Below are positions 33,101-45,939 of a stretch of DNA of 64,000 bases, piece by piece; positions within the stretch are counted from its first letter, which is position 1; each line of letters opens with the position of its first letter. The notes below the pieces were generated by a model, which was given only the letters and a program-made list of their open reading frames with translations, was not told the DNA's origin and ran no database searches. Both the position numbers and the translations under genes were made by a program. This DNA comes from Petunia secreta (taxonomy: Eukaryota > Streptophyta > Magnoliopsida > Solanales > Solanaceae): positions 24,247,501 to 24,311,500 of the forward strand of contig JARKIP010000021.1 of the NCBI GenBank assembly GCA_029990175.1, written 5' to 3'.

Positions 33101-34333
33101 AAAAAGCGACCCTTTACGTGAATAAGATGTTTCGTTTCACACATTGTCATGATAGATGGTTGCTTGTTTAATGGTTCAGTTCTTTCGTTTAAACTCATAT
33201 TCATTTAGTTGTCTGGAGTTGATTTAGTCTTGGGGTTTAAGAACATTGATTTAGTTTAGCGTCTTCCTTCTTAGCGCCTGGATGTAAAGAGTACTTTTTT
33301 TATAATGATATTTTAGTTAAATCTGAAGTGTAGTATGCAGTCCTTGCTAAAATGCTGGAAGAAGTAATCTTGAGAGCATGTTTATTTGGTCCCAGTTTGA
33401 ATTTACTTTCATAAACCTTCTATGACTGCTACAACATTTTCTTTTATGTGTATAAATAAATACTGTTGTCTAATTGCTTAGTTGTTTGCTTTATCTTATT
33501 TTAATCACATTGCGTACCCTTGCTAATTATCTATTGTTTACTTGTTTCTTGCATAATGCACTTTCCTGGGACGAGTTACAACTGAAACTCGATCATTCAA
33601 AGTCCAAGAATTGAGCCTATTTGCCTTCAAGTTCAGCCACAACTTCGAGTTATTTCATAATCCGGTCTTATGATAAACATTTGCTAGCCATCTTTGTTAT
33701 GCCTTCAATCAGCCTTCCGGGTTCTACTATTTTAACTCATCCTATTATTTATTTTAGTTGATAGATTATTTGAAACTAGATAGTTCTATTTGTAGAATAA
33801 TTTATTGTTTATGTAGAATAATTTTATTTATGAATGAATATTTTGAGTTATTGCTTTCTTTTATGGCTATTATCTTTATTTTGGAATTTCCATTTACTTT
33901 ATGTGAATTGGGGCCATCTTAGCAAAATGCGTGCAAGTAAAAATATTTTCGCAAAAATGCTTTTATTCGATTAATTATTATTATTATTAGTACTATTATT
34001 ATTATTATTATTATTATTACTATTTTTTAAATAATTCTTTCGCAAGAAAAGCGCACTTGTAAATATTTGGAAACCTGTCGGATTAACCGTTTTTAACGGA
34101 ATTTCGAAAGTGCCTTAAAAACCTTCTTTCAAAATTAACAAAACCTCTTACCTTTAGAATCTCTGAAAGAAAGACCGCCTTTTTATAAAAACGGAGTTTT
34201 GCACGCATTTGCTAATTTGGTTCCCTGTTTTCCTTAAATTGGGTGGCGACTCCAAAAACTCCAAAAGAGTTAGTCCATCCTGTCGATATTCCGGAATTTA
34301 TCCTTTTCGGGGGGTAATTTTTGGGGTTCAACA
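30106..34333 (+). repeat. 3' LTR of LARD1
   Basis: Matches 19424-23627 with scattered substitutions (about 20 noticed in the first 1.8 kb) and a few short indels, including a longer TAT run near 33975-34020 and about 17 extra bases at 33944-33960. Confidence 0.93.
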
Positions 34334-34338
34334 ATGTC

Positions 34339-34724
34339 TTGACTGCGTAAATCAATTCTGGCCAAATTAACTTGTATATATAGAGTTTTGACTTAGCCGG
34401 ATCCAACTAAGTTTAGAACTCCTTTTCTACTTTGGAATCCGTTTCAAATAAGGTTTACCCATATTGCCTTATTTAAAACCTAGGTTAATTTGCCTTAGTT
34501 TCCAATCCTTTTCTACTTAGGAATTGCGTCTATATCAGCATCGTCACAAGCTTCTTCTTTTCCCGGTAGGATTGGAACTTTTACTCCAGCTGTTCTTTTT
34601 CTCCTTCTTCAACTATGACTCGAATATCCCTTTGAACAACTCGGTCTTCTTACTCAACTGTGAACTTTTTCGTAGTTCACTTAGTACCATGTCCTTTGTC
34701 ATCTTCAAAACTCATTCTTCAACA
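34339..34724 (-). repeat. Proximal part of the SIRE-type 3' LTR
   Basis: On the minus strand the LTR starts TGTTGAAGAATGAG at 34724, immediately after the purine tract aaaaaggaggaatt (34725-34738). It is cut at 34339 by LARD1 and resumes at 19423. The bases at 34741-34856 belong to the untranslated stretch between envelope-like ORF and LTR and resume at 53331. Confidence 0.75.
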
Positions 34725-34856
34725 AATTCCTCCTTTTTGATGATGACAAACAATGTTGTCTCACCGAGAGTATGTAAACACAAGAACCTGTAAAATTTCA
34801 AACACTAACCAAGAACCAGGGTAATACAGTTAGGCAAAAATAGGTCACAAAATATT

Positions 34857-37800
34857 GTAATACCCGATTTTGGACTCGACTCGAGGCAAGTCGGATTTGA
34901 CTGGGTAACTCGTTTAGAGTTGGAGGTTTTGGAGTCGCCACCTAATAAATTTCCTAGGCGTATTAGGTCACCTATTAATTTCTAATTCAATTTAAAGAAT
35001 TAACTCCAGGTTGGTCTACGAGTCAGAGATTCAGGTAAGTGTTCGAAATAACCTAGAAGGAAGGGGTTAGACACCTCCTAGGTTCCAGTAAACGTGGTTC
35101 CCGGCCGATTTCTATATTGGATTTCATATATTGCTTTAAAAAGGGACAAAAACTAAATATAATAAATAGAAAGGACATGAGATGTAAAATAAGTAAGCAG
35201 TTATCTACAGTTGCATAAACAATCTGAAGTAATAATCATATTGCACAAATAACTGCAAATTAAACAATAACTAATTGACCATCTGCATGAATAACCCGAG
35301 GTTTAATCAGCCTATTCGGATCAGAACCCGGCTTTCGTAAGGGACGATAGTTTCAGAATCCACTATCAAATGTAGCTCGGATAGTTTCCATAATATCCGT
35401 GGGGCTTAATTCCCTTTAACCCCCATACCCTCTTTAAGTATTTTATCTAAAGCGTTTGCTAATGTTTTAAACGTCCTAAAGGTCTGCTAGCGTCACACTT
35501 AATGTCTCGGAGGCTATTGAGACTACTAATATAAATGTAAAATGTCTAGACTCCCTAAATGTGTTAATGCCCCAATCTAGACTCTTCTAGTCGTCACATA
35601 AAGAGTACAACCATGCAAATCACATAAATCAATTTTTAAATAAATAATGTCAATGTTATAAACTTAAAAGAAGGGTGGGCCTCCAAGTTAGTAAATCGTA
35701 AAGATTTACATGCTACGGTTAACCCCAAATTGCATAAACAAACCAACTCCTAGCATGGATTGCGACATTAGCCACCTTTAAAGAGTATTAAGAATATGTA
35801 ACATTTGCATAGATAAACCAGTTTTTGGTTTTAGCCCCCCAAAATATATTTTCACGCTTTTAGAATATGCAATTTGCAGAAACAGTCCCATTTTCAACCT
35901 TTAACCAATTCTAGGCAAATAAAGGTATTTAAAATCTTAAATTGCATATAGAATCCTATTTTCAAATAAAATTTCAGTTTTAACCTATTTCAGGAAACTA
36001 AATGTACTGCTATGTGATCAAAACACGTAATTGCAGAAATAAGCCAGTTTAAAGTAGCCTTGCATTTTTAGCCTATTTTCAAATTTTCAACAAAGCAGTC
36101 TCTATTGCAATCTGACTTACTCCACCCTGTTCAACTTTAGATTTCAGACATTATCTCTTCGGAAAATATGATAGTTTCAATGATAGCCTATTAATAAATT
36201 TGAGAAGTTTAAGAAATGGCCCCTGTTTAGCCTTGTTTTAACTGTTGTACCTGTTTAACAAATACACACCAAGGGTAACCCCTAGCAAATACATAGAAGG
36301 GGCTACAGATAAGCTATACAAGTAGAAAAAAAGAGAAAGAGTGATGCCCTGAAGGCACCATAGCACACTTCTTTGTCCGGCCTTTCCCAGAGTTAGATTA
36401 CACTGTCAAAAGGCCTTTCAAACACTAGTAACAAGTGTCCGGACACTCGCACAAACCTGTAACAATACTCATAATGGTATGGCCTTTCGACCACCCTGTT
36501 TCTTGCATAAAAGGGTTAGAGAAATGGCCAAGAAGATGGCCAAATACCATGCAAACCAACTTATACACATACAGTAAGGAAGGCAGCCTACTAAAATCAA
36601 TGTAGACAAAGAAACACCCACCATAATTGGAACTTAATAAAAACTAACCTTGATAGAAATTTGCAATAGGAAACAAGGAGGGTGCATAATGATATGAAAG
36701 CGGGAGTATTCTTACAACTTGAAGGACCCTACTTTGGCTTAGTATGTCTGAAACAAACGAGAAAGGAACATGCGGCTAGAGCAACAATACAGGTATGCTA
36801 AAAGCCTCAGTTTGGTTCTAAATCAGCTAAACAAAGATCCAGAGAGAAGGAGAAGGGAGAATGTGTGTATTTTTCAGTGTTGTCAGCTTCTGTAGACTAT
36901 ATTAGAGGTGAAGGAGTGTGTATTCAGTGTCCTGCAGTGTCAGCTTGTCCAGAGGTGTATGAGATGGTGTGTGTGTAGGTATAGTCAAGGATGTATCAAT
37001 GTGTGTAGATGTATTTTTTCAGAGCTGTGTAAGAGGTGTAGAAAGCCTCTCTGGTTTAGTGTGTGTATTAGTTTAAGAGGTGTAGAAGTAAGTATGTGAA
37101 AGGTGTGTATTTTCAGTGTTCTAAGAGCTTTTAGAGTTGTATATCCCTGTCTAAGTGTAGATGTAAAGCAAGATGTTGTTCTCTGTGTGCGAGGCTATTA
37201 GAGGTGCTAGTGAAAAGTCTGTCCAGAACTGAAAATAGGCAGCCCTATTTATAGTGTTAGGCAAGCACAGTAAAATCCCAGGAATCATGCTTAACAGATT
37301 CAAAAACCCCCTATTCAGCTTGACAACTTGTCCAAGTAATGAACCTATCCCACGAACAGTGACATATACACCAAGATTTCCTTAATTTCCAAACAAGTTT
37401 AAACAAAGAATCAGTCATTCAATCATCTAAGCAAGGAAATAAATCATATGTTATGACCATTGACTCTAAACTTAAGCAAAGATCATGTAAACAGAAATAG
37501 AAATAGGTGACGAATGTAGACAGGTTTCAATGTTCAAGTTTTGAAAATTTAAATTCATGCTAATGTCAACCTGGTCGAGAAATCAGGGGATCGTGTAGGG
37601 GATATCAATTCAAAACAGGACCATGGAAGGTAGAAAATCCAATCAAACTAAATCAAAGACGTAGAAATAGGTAGATTTTACCCATTTTGGCGACGAGCCG
37701 GGTCTGGTTCGCGTGACCCGTTTGTTTCTGCTCGTTTTGTAGAATTCAAACCCGAATCCTCGACTTTCCTGCATTGTAAATGTGATTTGCTTGATAATTT

Positions 37801-38764
37801 CCGCGATTCACTCGATCCCTTCTCTTCCTTTTCGATTTTCACAGAAATGGAGAGAGACGTGATTAGTTTCCCCTTTTTCCATGTAAAAGCGACAAGGGAG
37901 AGAGAGGATTACGCGATTAGCGGAGATGGCGGAGGAGACGACGGGATTACGGTAGAGATGGCGTGGTGTATCTGGACTGAAATTGGGGAAATAGGGAGAG
38001 AGGATAAGAAGGGATGTCGGCTGGATATGTGGAAAGGGGAGGGGAAATTATGATTTAGTGTTTTTGGGTGTGGGTGTAGGTGTATAGATGTAAAAGGGAG
38101 AAATGATATGGGCCGTTGGATCTGTGAGATGGAAGACTGCGATTGTGCCACGTAGGCGCGCGTGGTGAGTGTGTAAGTGATATATGTGAATATACATGCT
38201 GATGTGTAAGGGTGCATATGCTTTGAGGAGTTGTACTACGTGCTAGAGTGAGTTGTACCTACGTGTTAGGAGTGTATTTAGTGAGGTGTAAGCTTAGGTG
38301 GAGCTTATGTAGTGTACACGTGGGTAAAATATGATGAAGGAGACTGAATATAATAGAGATGGAATTGTAAAATAGCAAAATGACTAGTATTTAGTCAAAT
38401 ACTTATAAATATAAATAATTAGTATAAAAATAGGAAATTTTGTAAATAATTATAAGTAAATGTATGAACTCAAATATAATAATAATTTAAATATAAATAG
38501 CCACATATAATTATATAAATGATGTCGTAATGCATTAAATTGCGTAAATAGAATATATAATTTTAGAAAATAGCCTAAAGGAATGCAATTACGCAATTAT
38601 AATCATAATTAAATAAATATTATATAAATAGGAGATTAATAATAATTTTAGACATGTAAAATACATGCCATCTAATGCAGTTTTATTTGAAAAATTACTA
38701 TTATAAATTTTAATTAAATATAGCCAAATTGTGAAAAACGGAGGGACAAAATTGGGTGTTAACA
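34857..38764 (-). repeat. 3' LTR of LARD2
   Basis: Pairs with 49397-53325. A minus-strand TATAAATA at 37253-37246 is a plausible core promoter and is conserved at 51810-51803 in the other LTR. A GT-rich zone at 36860-37200 lies downstream of it on the transcribed strand. The open frame 37787-38053 lies opposite the U3 region and has no family signature. Confidence 0.9.
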
Positions 38765-38777
38765 GCTGCCCCTCTTT
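38765..38777 (-). other. Polypurine tract of LARD2
   Basis: Minus strand aaagaggggcagc abuts the 3' LTR, identical to the core of the LARD1 tract. Confidence 0.9.
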
Positions 38778-39744
38778 GCCCGGGGATGATGAAAGATCTT
38801 CGGGCAAAGATAACTGACGGAATAACCAATTTTGTCACGACTGAATGGCGAAATGATTGAAAAGGAAAAATGGGAGTTTTGGGGTATTTTTGGCCGAACC
38901 CCGGTCTCTGAGTTGCCTACATATCTCGGGTATCACGAGAATCAGGCTGTGTGTAGTTCTAGAATGGCATGTTGCCTGTGTGAGATGTTTATGACGCTCG
39001 ATTTTGGATGTAAGACTAAACCGATCCAAATATGTAAAGATTAGATTCGTGTATGCTTTGCCTTTTGGCAAGATGAATGAGGAATAAAGTAAAGGTATTG
39101 TCGGAGATGAAATAATATCGATGAATCGAGCGTGGGAAAGGAGGCTTATAATCATCCTAGTTATGAAGATGTGGTGCACGACACACCTATAAAGAGGAGT
39201 TTACACGGATATAGTTTCCACTTCATCTCGATAAATGGGTAATCTCACCTTCAGTATTACCTTGACTGAGCTAGGAAACATTTGAGGAGCGAGTTTTATG
39301 AATGCGCACGATTCAAGCAGACGGGCCCGATTAAGCACGAAAATACGCATGATTGACGCAGATGGATACGGATTAGGAAGGAACATGAAGCTGATACCTA
39401 ATCGTCAAAAGGGAGATTAGGTAGATCACAAGTACAAGTATGGACTTGTAGCATGGAACTCGGCAAGATAGGTAGCTTGCGGGTGTTGCAAAAGGCGTTG
39501 TCTGTAGGGTTAGGCTTTGCTTTTTATATGTTTGAGGTTTTGCGGTTTGGTAGTGATGTTAGGTGCAGACGTGAAAGTATGGCACAGAGGTTTGTCGAGA
39601 GATCGGGGAGTACCCTGCAGCAAAAACATGATAAATGCAATAGATATAAAGATAAAGATAAAGTAAACTTCCCTGTTGAGCCGAGTGGTTGTTTTGTCTT
39701 GTGGTTGTTTGATTGATGTCTCATCCAAATGTCTTTCCAATGCT

Positions 39745-40010
39745 ATGCCCACCGATGCGGACCTTGCTCTGCTGCAAATTGTTGTCATGTTCACCACTGC
39801 GAACCTTATATATCTGCCGACGCCGATTCTATGTTTCTCAAATGATGTCGTGTACACCGATGCGGACCCTATGTACCCACCGGCATGGATTCTATATATG
39901 TCATGCCCACCGATGCAGACCATATATATCCGCCAACGCAGATTCTATGCAATGTCATGCCCACTGACGCGGACCTTATATATCCACCGACATGGATTCT
40001 ATGCTTGTCA
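39745..40010. repeat. Degenerate tandem repeat in LARD2
   Basis: Five units built around ccaccgatgcggacc and gattctatg; the gcggacc landmark recurs at 39757, 39799, 39862, 39915 and 39969 with variants. Spacing is 42-63 bases. Confidence 0.8.
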
Positions 40011-40357
40011 AAATGATGTTGTTTTGCAAGGGTTGTTAGGTAAACTCGGTACCTGTGTAAACCTGCAATCAAAGAAAATTTGTGAGTTTTTGGGTGGAGG
40101 TTGACTTGCGCATTCGTTGTACTTTTGCTTTGTAGTCGCATCTTGCATGACTGTCTTCTTGTAATATCTCTTTTCGAGCGTCAAACCTTAGTCGAGCTGT
40201 GGGCAAAAAGGGAGAATAAAAGGGAATATGCATGTGTTTTGAGAAAAATAATGTTTAAAGAGTAATGCGAATTTATTCCATTGAACCATGGACTGCAACG
40301 TGTTGTCTGGGTATAGTCTCCTCTATATCCATTTTCTGTTCAAAGATCTCTCATTTT

Positions 40358-40503
40358 GAAATTTTGAGGGAAGCTCAAAATTTCTGCCCTAGTGTGCTGC
40401 TTGTATTTTCCTTGAATTTTTGAGGTCCCTTAAAAATTCTGCCCCAGTGTGTTATAATGTACTCTTTGAATTTTTTGAGGTTTGAGGGAAACTCAAAAAA
40501 TTC
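40358..40503. repeat. Three consecutive hairpins with differing stems in LARD2
   Basis: Hairpin 1 at 40358-40384: GAAATTTTGAG, loop ggaag, CTCAAAATTTC. Hairpin 2 at 40414-40439: GAATTTTT paired with AAAAATTC plus inner GAGG/CCTT. Hairpin 3 at 40468-40503: GAATTTTTTGAG paired with CTCAAAAAATTC. Each is followed by tctgcccn(c/a)gtgt-like sequence. Arms differ among the three, yet pairing is kept. Confidence 0.9.
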
Positions 40504-43136
40504 TGCCCACTGTCTAATAAAATTCTCTAATGATGTGACCGTGCCTTGAGTAAGCTGCCTACTTATCCCCTTTTGGGAATCAGGTCGCTACGTTGTTCAA
40601 ATCCAATAAAGATGAATGTTGCTTGATTTGTAGTATCTCTTGATTATATCTTCTTGATAAACGCCTTTGTCATTCTATTGCTTGTTGTGCTCATTCTTTG
40701 CTATCCATGAGCGTCACTTGCTTGAGTATGCTTTTAGTCTATTTAGGATTGTCTAATTATGCTCCTTATATGTATTTCTACTGTTTTACCTTGAATTGTA
40801 AATCATCTTCCTCAAATATGCTCTTGTCTCAGTTGTCTTCTATAATGACTTCATGAAGTTCCTTAAATGTCTTTTACCATAGCCTGGTTTGTACTCGTCG
40901 TTTTGGATTGGTTTCTCGCATCGCAGTCATAGATTCAATACAATTAAAATGATTTTGCAGAAAGTGAATGATGCATAAAAGAGGGAATGCTTTTATTATT
41001 TGACTTGAGAAACTGTCTTCGAAAGGAAACGATGATGAAACGAAGTTGAAAAACAAAGAAAGCAAAAGCTAACGACTCGGAGTCGTGTTTTATTCAGGAA
41101 AACAACTATTGCCCCAACTCCACTAAGGTTCTCGGCATCTTCGAAATGTGTTGTAGGTTCAGTTGTTCGGCATAACTCCAGTTTCAGCCTTTTGGATGTC
41201 CAGGGCCTCAATATGCTTTTCGGTGACTGCATCATATTCTTCTATGAATAGCTCCTTCAGACCGGTCAGATCATCTTCTACATCACGAGCACCTTTGGCG
41301 TGTCCTCCTCCCTCGAGAGTTTTCACGTAGCTTGAAAGGATGGAGGTCTGTTTTAGAGTTGGAATAAACTGCTCTAATGAATGATAATCTCTTGTATCCT
41401 TTGTAGTGTATTCTCCTTTGTTAACCAGAATGTACCCATTGCCAAACTTGTATTCATTGAACACCATTTTTGCCTTTATGATTGTATCTTCCAAATTGTA
41501 TTCTTCACCGATGTCAATCATATTCACCTTCTCATCTCCATAATTGGGTAGTGGATTATTGTGCACATTTGGCGTCTTCAAATGAATGACCTTTTCATCT
41601 ATTAGGTCTTGAATCTTATCTTTCAATGCAAAGCATCTCTCCGTCTCATGCCCCAGCCTACCTGAGTGTTATGCGCACCTTTTGCTGTAATCAAAGTGTT
41701 GTGAAGGATTGTCTGGCACATTTTGAGGGATTGGGACGATAAGCCCAGTAGCTCTCAACCTCTCGAACAATTGGGTGCGGGGTTCAACTAATGCAGTGTA
41801 GTTTCTTTTTGGGTCTTTGATTTGCCTCAGGGTGAGGCCTTGGAGAGTATGGTAATACATTTCAGTAGTTGGTTTGAGTATTTTGCTGGTACGATGGACG
41901 GCTTGGTGCTAGAGCATGGAATATATGCCGAGTGGGTTTAGTGTTGTAAACGGGGTATTCAGTTGGTATGTGACAGTATGGTGGTGGTGTTGGTAATAGT
42001 GGTTGAAAGCAGGGTCTTGAATGGTTGCAGCAAAAGCGACTTCGTCTTTCTTCTTTTTGGAGAGACTTATATTTCCAGCCTGGATAGCTTTATTAGCAGC
42101 TAAGCTAATAATCTTTCCACTTTTCAACCCTTCTTCTATATCATCTCCCATCAATACTACATCTGCGAACTTTTGGTTTTTCATATGCAACAACTTGTCA
42201 TAGTAGACATCTTCTTGTATGCGAATGAATATGTTGACTATTTCTTTCTCACTCATAGCGTGTTGCACCTTGGCAGCTTCTGCGCTCCACCTAGTAGCAT
42301 ATTCTCCAAATGTCTCTGTGGGTTTCCTTTTCAACTTTTCTAAATAGAAGCGGTCTGGTACCATTTCGGTATTATACTCAAATGTTTCTACAAAGTCTGC
42401 TGCCATATCTTCCCAACCGAGCCATGTGCCTGGTTTCTGTTTAGAAAACCAATTTAAAGCATCTCCAGTCTAGCTTCGGCTAAATAGCTTTACTTGTATT
42501 TTCTCGTCCTCCCCTGCTCCAATCAACTTGTCACAATATGTTCTCAAATGAACCATAGGGTCTCCAGTGCCGTTGAACAAGTCGAACTGTGGTATCTTGT
42601 ACCCATCAGGTAATTTCAAAGTAGGAAAGATACACAAATCTTCATAAGCTAAACCTTTAGTGGTTTTTCTTAACTCAAACTTCTTAAAGGTTGTCTCTAG
42701 CTTGCGAACTTTCTCTTTTGTCCCATCATCATTGGCTTCATCCTCCGCCCATTCATAGTTTTCATGGTCTTTGGTGGGTGAAGTGGGTGGTTTGGTCTCA
42801 ACAGTAAACATGGGATTGCAAGGTTGCAGATTCGTGATATTAGTGTGGGGTAGGCTTGTGTTTGGGTAAGTAGGGTATGCAGGAGGTGGTGCTTGATAAG
42901 TAACTGGTGGTGCTTGATAGGGAGGCGGTGCTTGATATGTGGCGGTTGGTGCGCTTTAGTAGGTAGCAGGTGGTGCTGTTTGGTAGGGAGCAGGTTGTGT
43001 TGTTTGGTAAGTAGCTGGTGGTGCCGCTTGGTATGTGGCTGGTGGCAATGTTTGGTAAGTAGTAGGTGGATCAGGTAGGTGTATAAGGTCTTTTCCATTA
43101 GGGCGGGCTGACCCACTTGGATCGACTGACTCTCTT

Positions 43137-45096
43137 TGTTACACCCCGTATATCTAAAGTGACGTATATCATTCTAATGACATGTTAAGAATTATTTAAG
43201 TGAGTTTAAAGTCATAATATGACCATATATGATGTTTATATGTTGAATATAAAGTTTGGGAAAAATCGGATTTAAGTTGCGGAAAAACCGACTAAGGAAT
43301 TGCCTTGTAACGAAGCTTTTTCATCAATTAATTCCATGTGTTATATGACTTCTTTTGGGGATATATCATATACCAAATTGTAGGTCTTGGAGTTTAGTTT
43401 CCAAAACTTTTAACGGTTTGTTCATACAACATATGAATAAAAAGATATGAGCATCAGAAGTCAGGCCAGAAGAAGGGACATAAGCGCAAAAGAGGGCTAG
43501 AACTGAAATGTTTCGAGTATCAAAGGAAATAATGCTTTCTTTTTCGTTATTTCCAGAATATAAACGATAGAAACAGTGCTCCCATGAAGGTTAAAGCCAC
43601 TTTTATGATTTTGAAGGAAAGACGCCAATCACAACTCGAAATTGAAGACGGATTGCGTCAAAACGCTCTACGCGATTAAGGTAACGTTATGCTACCTTCA
43701 ATTTCGTCTATAGCTTGAGTTTTAGAATTACTTCATGGCTAAGTAAAGTACCTAAATGCTGTATTATAGCTTGTTTAAGCTTTAGAAGGTATGGAATTCA
43801 AGGGAAACAAGGTTTAGAAGAAAGAAACATCAAAGGTATGTAAGACTAAACCTTTCTTTTGGCAAGGCATGTATCTTTTACCTTTTGAAGTTTTTCTTAA
43901 TTCTAAACTTATTGTTTCTTGTGAGAAAATGGTATGGTATCAAGAAAACCTTGTATATACTTAATTTGGTAGTATAATCCAAGGTGAAAGACGTCCGAAT
44001 CAGCAAGACAAAACGTTTTAAAATCTGGAAAATCATTTTGATCTTTGGACAGCTGTTAATATATTGATCATAACTCCTTGTAAAAAATTAATATTTAGAT
44101 GCTTTAAGAATACCTAGAACCCTAAGACATATTACTGGCTGGGGGGGCATATAGCCCATAATACCCACCAGGTTTGTTATATACGCGTATATAGCCACAG
44201 TAAGCAGTGCATGATTATACCTGAGGCTAGTTCAGCTTTTCAGTTATCTTATTTGGGGGGATACAGCCCATAACACCAGACAGGTACTAGTTCAGATGTT
44301 CAGTTACCTGATTTGGGGGGATATAGCCCATAACAGCAGACAGGTACCAGTTCAGATAACAGTTCAGTTTTATCTCATTACCAATTATCACTTCTCAGTT
44401 ATCAGCCACCAGTTCTTAGCGTCAGGATCAGTTGACAGTTATCAGTTCCAGTTTCTAGTTTCTATTTATCAGTATAGTTCAGCTTAGACTTCAGTTTCAG
44501 ATTCATCTAGACTTCAGTTTATATTCAGATCATATTTAGTACGTTCTTCAGATTTCCAGCTACATTGCTATGCTCCAGCTCATATTTACATATTTATATT
44601 CCAGCCTTACAGTTTCATTCAGCTATGATATATTATATGCTCATGCCTTACATACTTGGTACATATCGTACTCACGCCCTTTTCTGGGGCGCTGCATTTC
44701 ATGCCGCGCAGGTGCAGATAGATCAATGCTCGGATCACGTTAGTAGGCCATCTATCAGCTATTGGATTCACTCTGTTTATTCTCGGAGTTACTTATCTTT
44801 TGGTATGTGTACAGTCGGCCAGTTTCGGTATGGTGGAGCCTTGTCCCGTCCTTTGTATATTTAGTTCATCACTCATAGAGGCCTGTAGATATGTCCCTGT
44901 GTGGTGCAGTCAGTGTGTTATGTATGTCAGCTTATGTTAGCCTTGTCAGCTTTTTGCATTGCATAATTCTTATCAGTTAGGTTCATGCTTAGTCTTTTTA
45001 TCAGTTATATTCATGGTTAGCAGATTATCAGCAGGATTAGTGATGATTGACACTTAGTGTTGGTCATCCGTCGCGACCCTAGGTTGGGTCGTGACA
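43137..45096 (+). repeat. 5' LTR of the Tekay/Del-like element
   Basis: Begins TGTTACACCCCG and ends GGGTCGTGACA, 1960 bp. Near 44130-44345 two or three imperfect copies of a block with gggggg(g)atatagcccataacacc are seen. Confidence 0.88.
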
Positions 45097-45100
45097 AAAG

Positions 45101-45112
45101 TGGTATCAGAGC
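45101..45112 (+). other. Primer binding site (initiator tRNA-Met)
   Basis: TGGTATCAGAGC lies four bases after the LTR end. Confidence 0.95.
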
Positions 45113-45169
45113 AGTTCAGTCTTAGGGTGTCTGCAGGCCGTGTCTAGTAGAGTCTTGTTCAAGAGGGCC

Positions 45170-45915
45170 TGCTGCTACTCCGGCGACTTGGAAGGAATTC
45201 TCAGATGCCTTCCTTCATCATTATATGCCTATAGAGACACAGAGAGCACGTGCTGATCAGTTCCTAACCATGAGACTGGGAAGTTTGAGTGTAGAAGAGT
45301 ATAATTAGCGCTTTAATTCTTTAGCAAGGTTTGCCCCCACTGTGGTAGCAAGTATAGAAGATAGAATTCACAGGTATGTAGTAGTACTTGGTCCACACCT
45401 GGTGAACGAGTGTATGACGGTTGCTATGCAGTCAGGTATGAACATATCACGCATTCAGGCATTTGCTTTATCACTTGAGGAGAGGAAGTAGAAATAGAGA
45501 GCCGACATGGATAGAGGCTTACATAAGAGGGACAGATTGTTTGGTTCATTCGGAGAGACATCCAGAGCGAGTAGGCAGTAGAGTATTAGTCAGCCACCAG
45601 CTAGTATACCTTCAGAGTCTCGTGGCCTGATATCTGATAGACCTCCTCATTCCAGAGCTAGTCAGACATCACAGACTTCAGGATTTCAGCGTCGTGGTAC
45701 TTCTGTGCAGGCCGGTCTGAGATATCCAGATATTCAGATTGTGGTAGACGCCACTTGGGACCATGTAAGTTAGGAGTTGATACTCATTATATTTGTCAAA
45801 AGGCAGGCCATTTCATGCGAGGTTGCCCGACTAGGGGTGGTAGTTGTACAGCCCAGCCAGCTAGATCAGCAGTTGCTTGCTCAGCACCAGCACGCCAACA
45901 GGGGCATGTTCTTTA
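45170..45915 (+). pseudogene. Gag remnant of the Tekay/Del-like element
   Basis: Translated fragments such as RARADQFLTMRLGSLSVEEY, FNSLARFAPTVV and GMNISRIQAFALSLEE are typical of chromoviral Gag. Several stops (for example near 45305 and 45490) and a frameshift break it before the zinc knuckle. No protease can be recognised between Gag and RT, so that part is deleted or lost. Confidence 0.8.
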
Positions 45916-45939
45916 GGATGGCACCTGCATAACAGAAAG

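Larger units (their letters stand above)
19424..34333 (+). mobile_element. LARD1: giant gag-only LTR retrotransposon (Tat/Ogre-like, TR-GAG type)
   Basis: The element is 14,910 bp. LTRs at 19424-23627 (4204 bp) and 30106-34333 (4228 bp) begin TGTTGACACCC and end GGGGTTCAACA. Perfect ATGTC duplications flank it (19419-19423 and 34334-34338). The internal region has a primer site, a leader, one intact gag and a hairpin-rich 3' region, but no protease, RT, RNase H or integrase anywhere in six frames. LTRs differ by roughly 1% by eye, so insertion is recent. Known gag-only non-autonomous elements (TR-GAG) rely on polymerase from a relative; I infer the same here. It sits in the 3' LTR of the SIRE-type element. 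Confidence 0.93.
38778..41158 (-). other. Post-gag region of LARD2
   Basis: No coding sequence recognised. It holds the ggatac/gtaggc-type motif shared with LARD1 (near 38925-38945 and 40555-40585), a degenerate tandem repeat (39745-40010) and three hairpins (40358-40503). The position between gag and 3' LTR is the same as that of the hairpin array of LARD1. Confidence 0.6.

Noticed and set aside
37787..38053. 88-residue frame, shortened at 52345-52539
   Set aside because: Antisense to the U3 region of the LARD2 LTRs; the two copies differ in length because of a stop, as expected for non-coding DNA.
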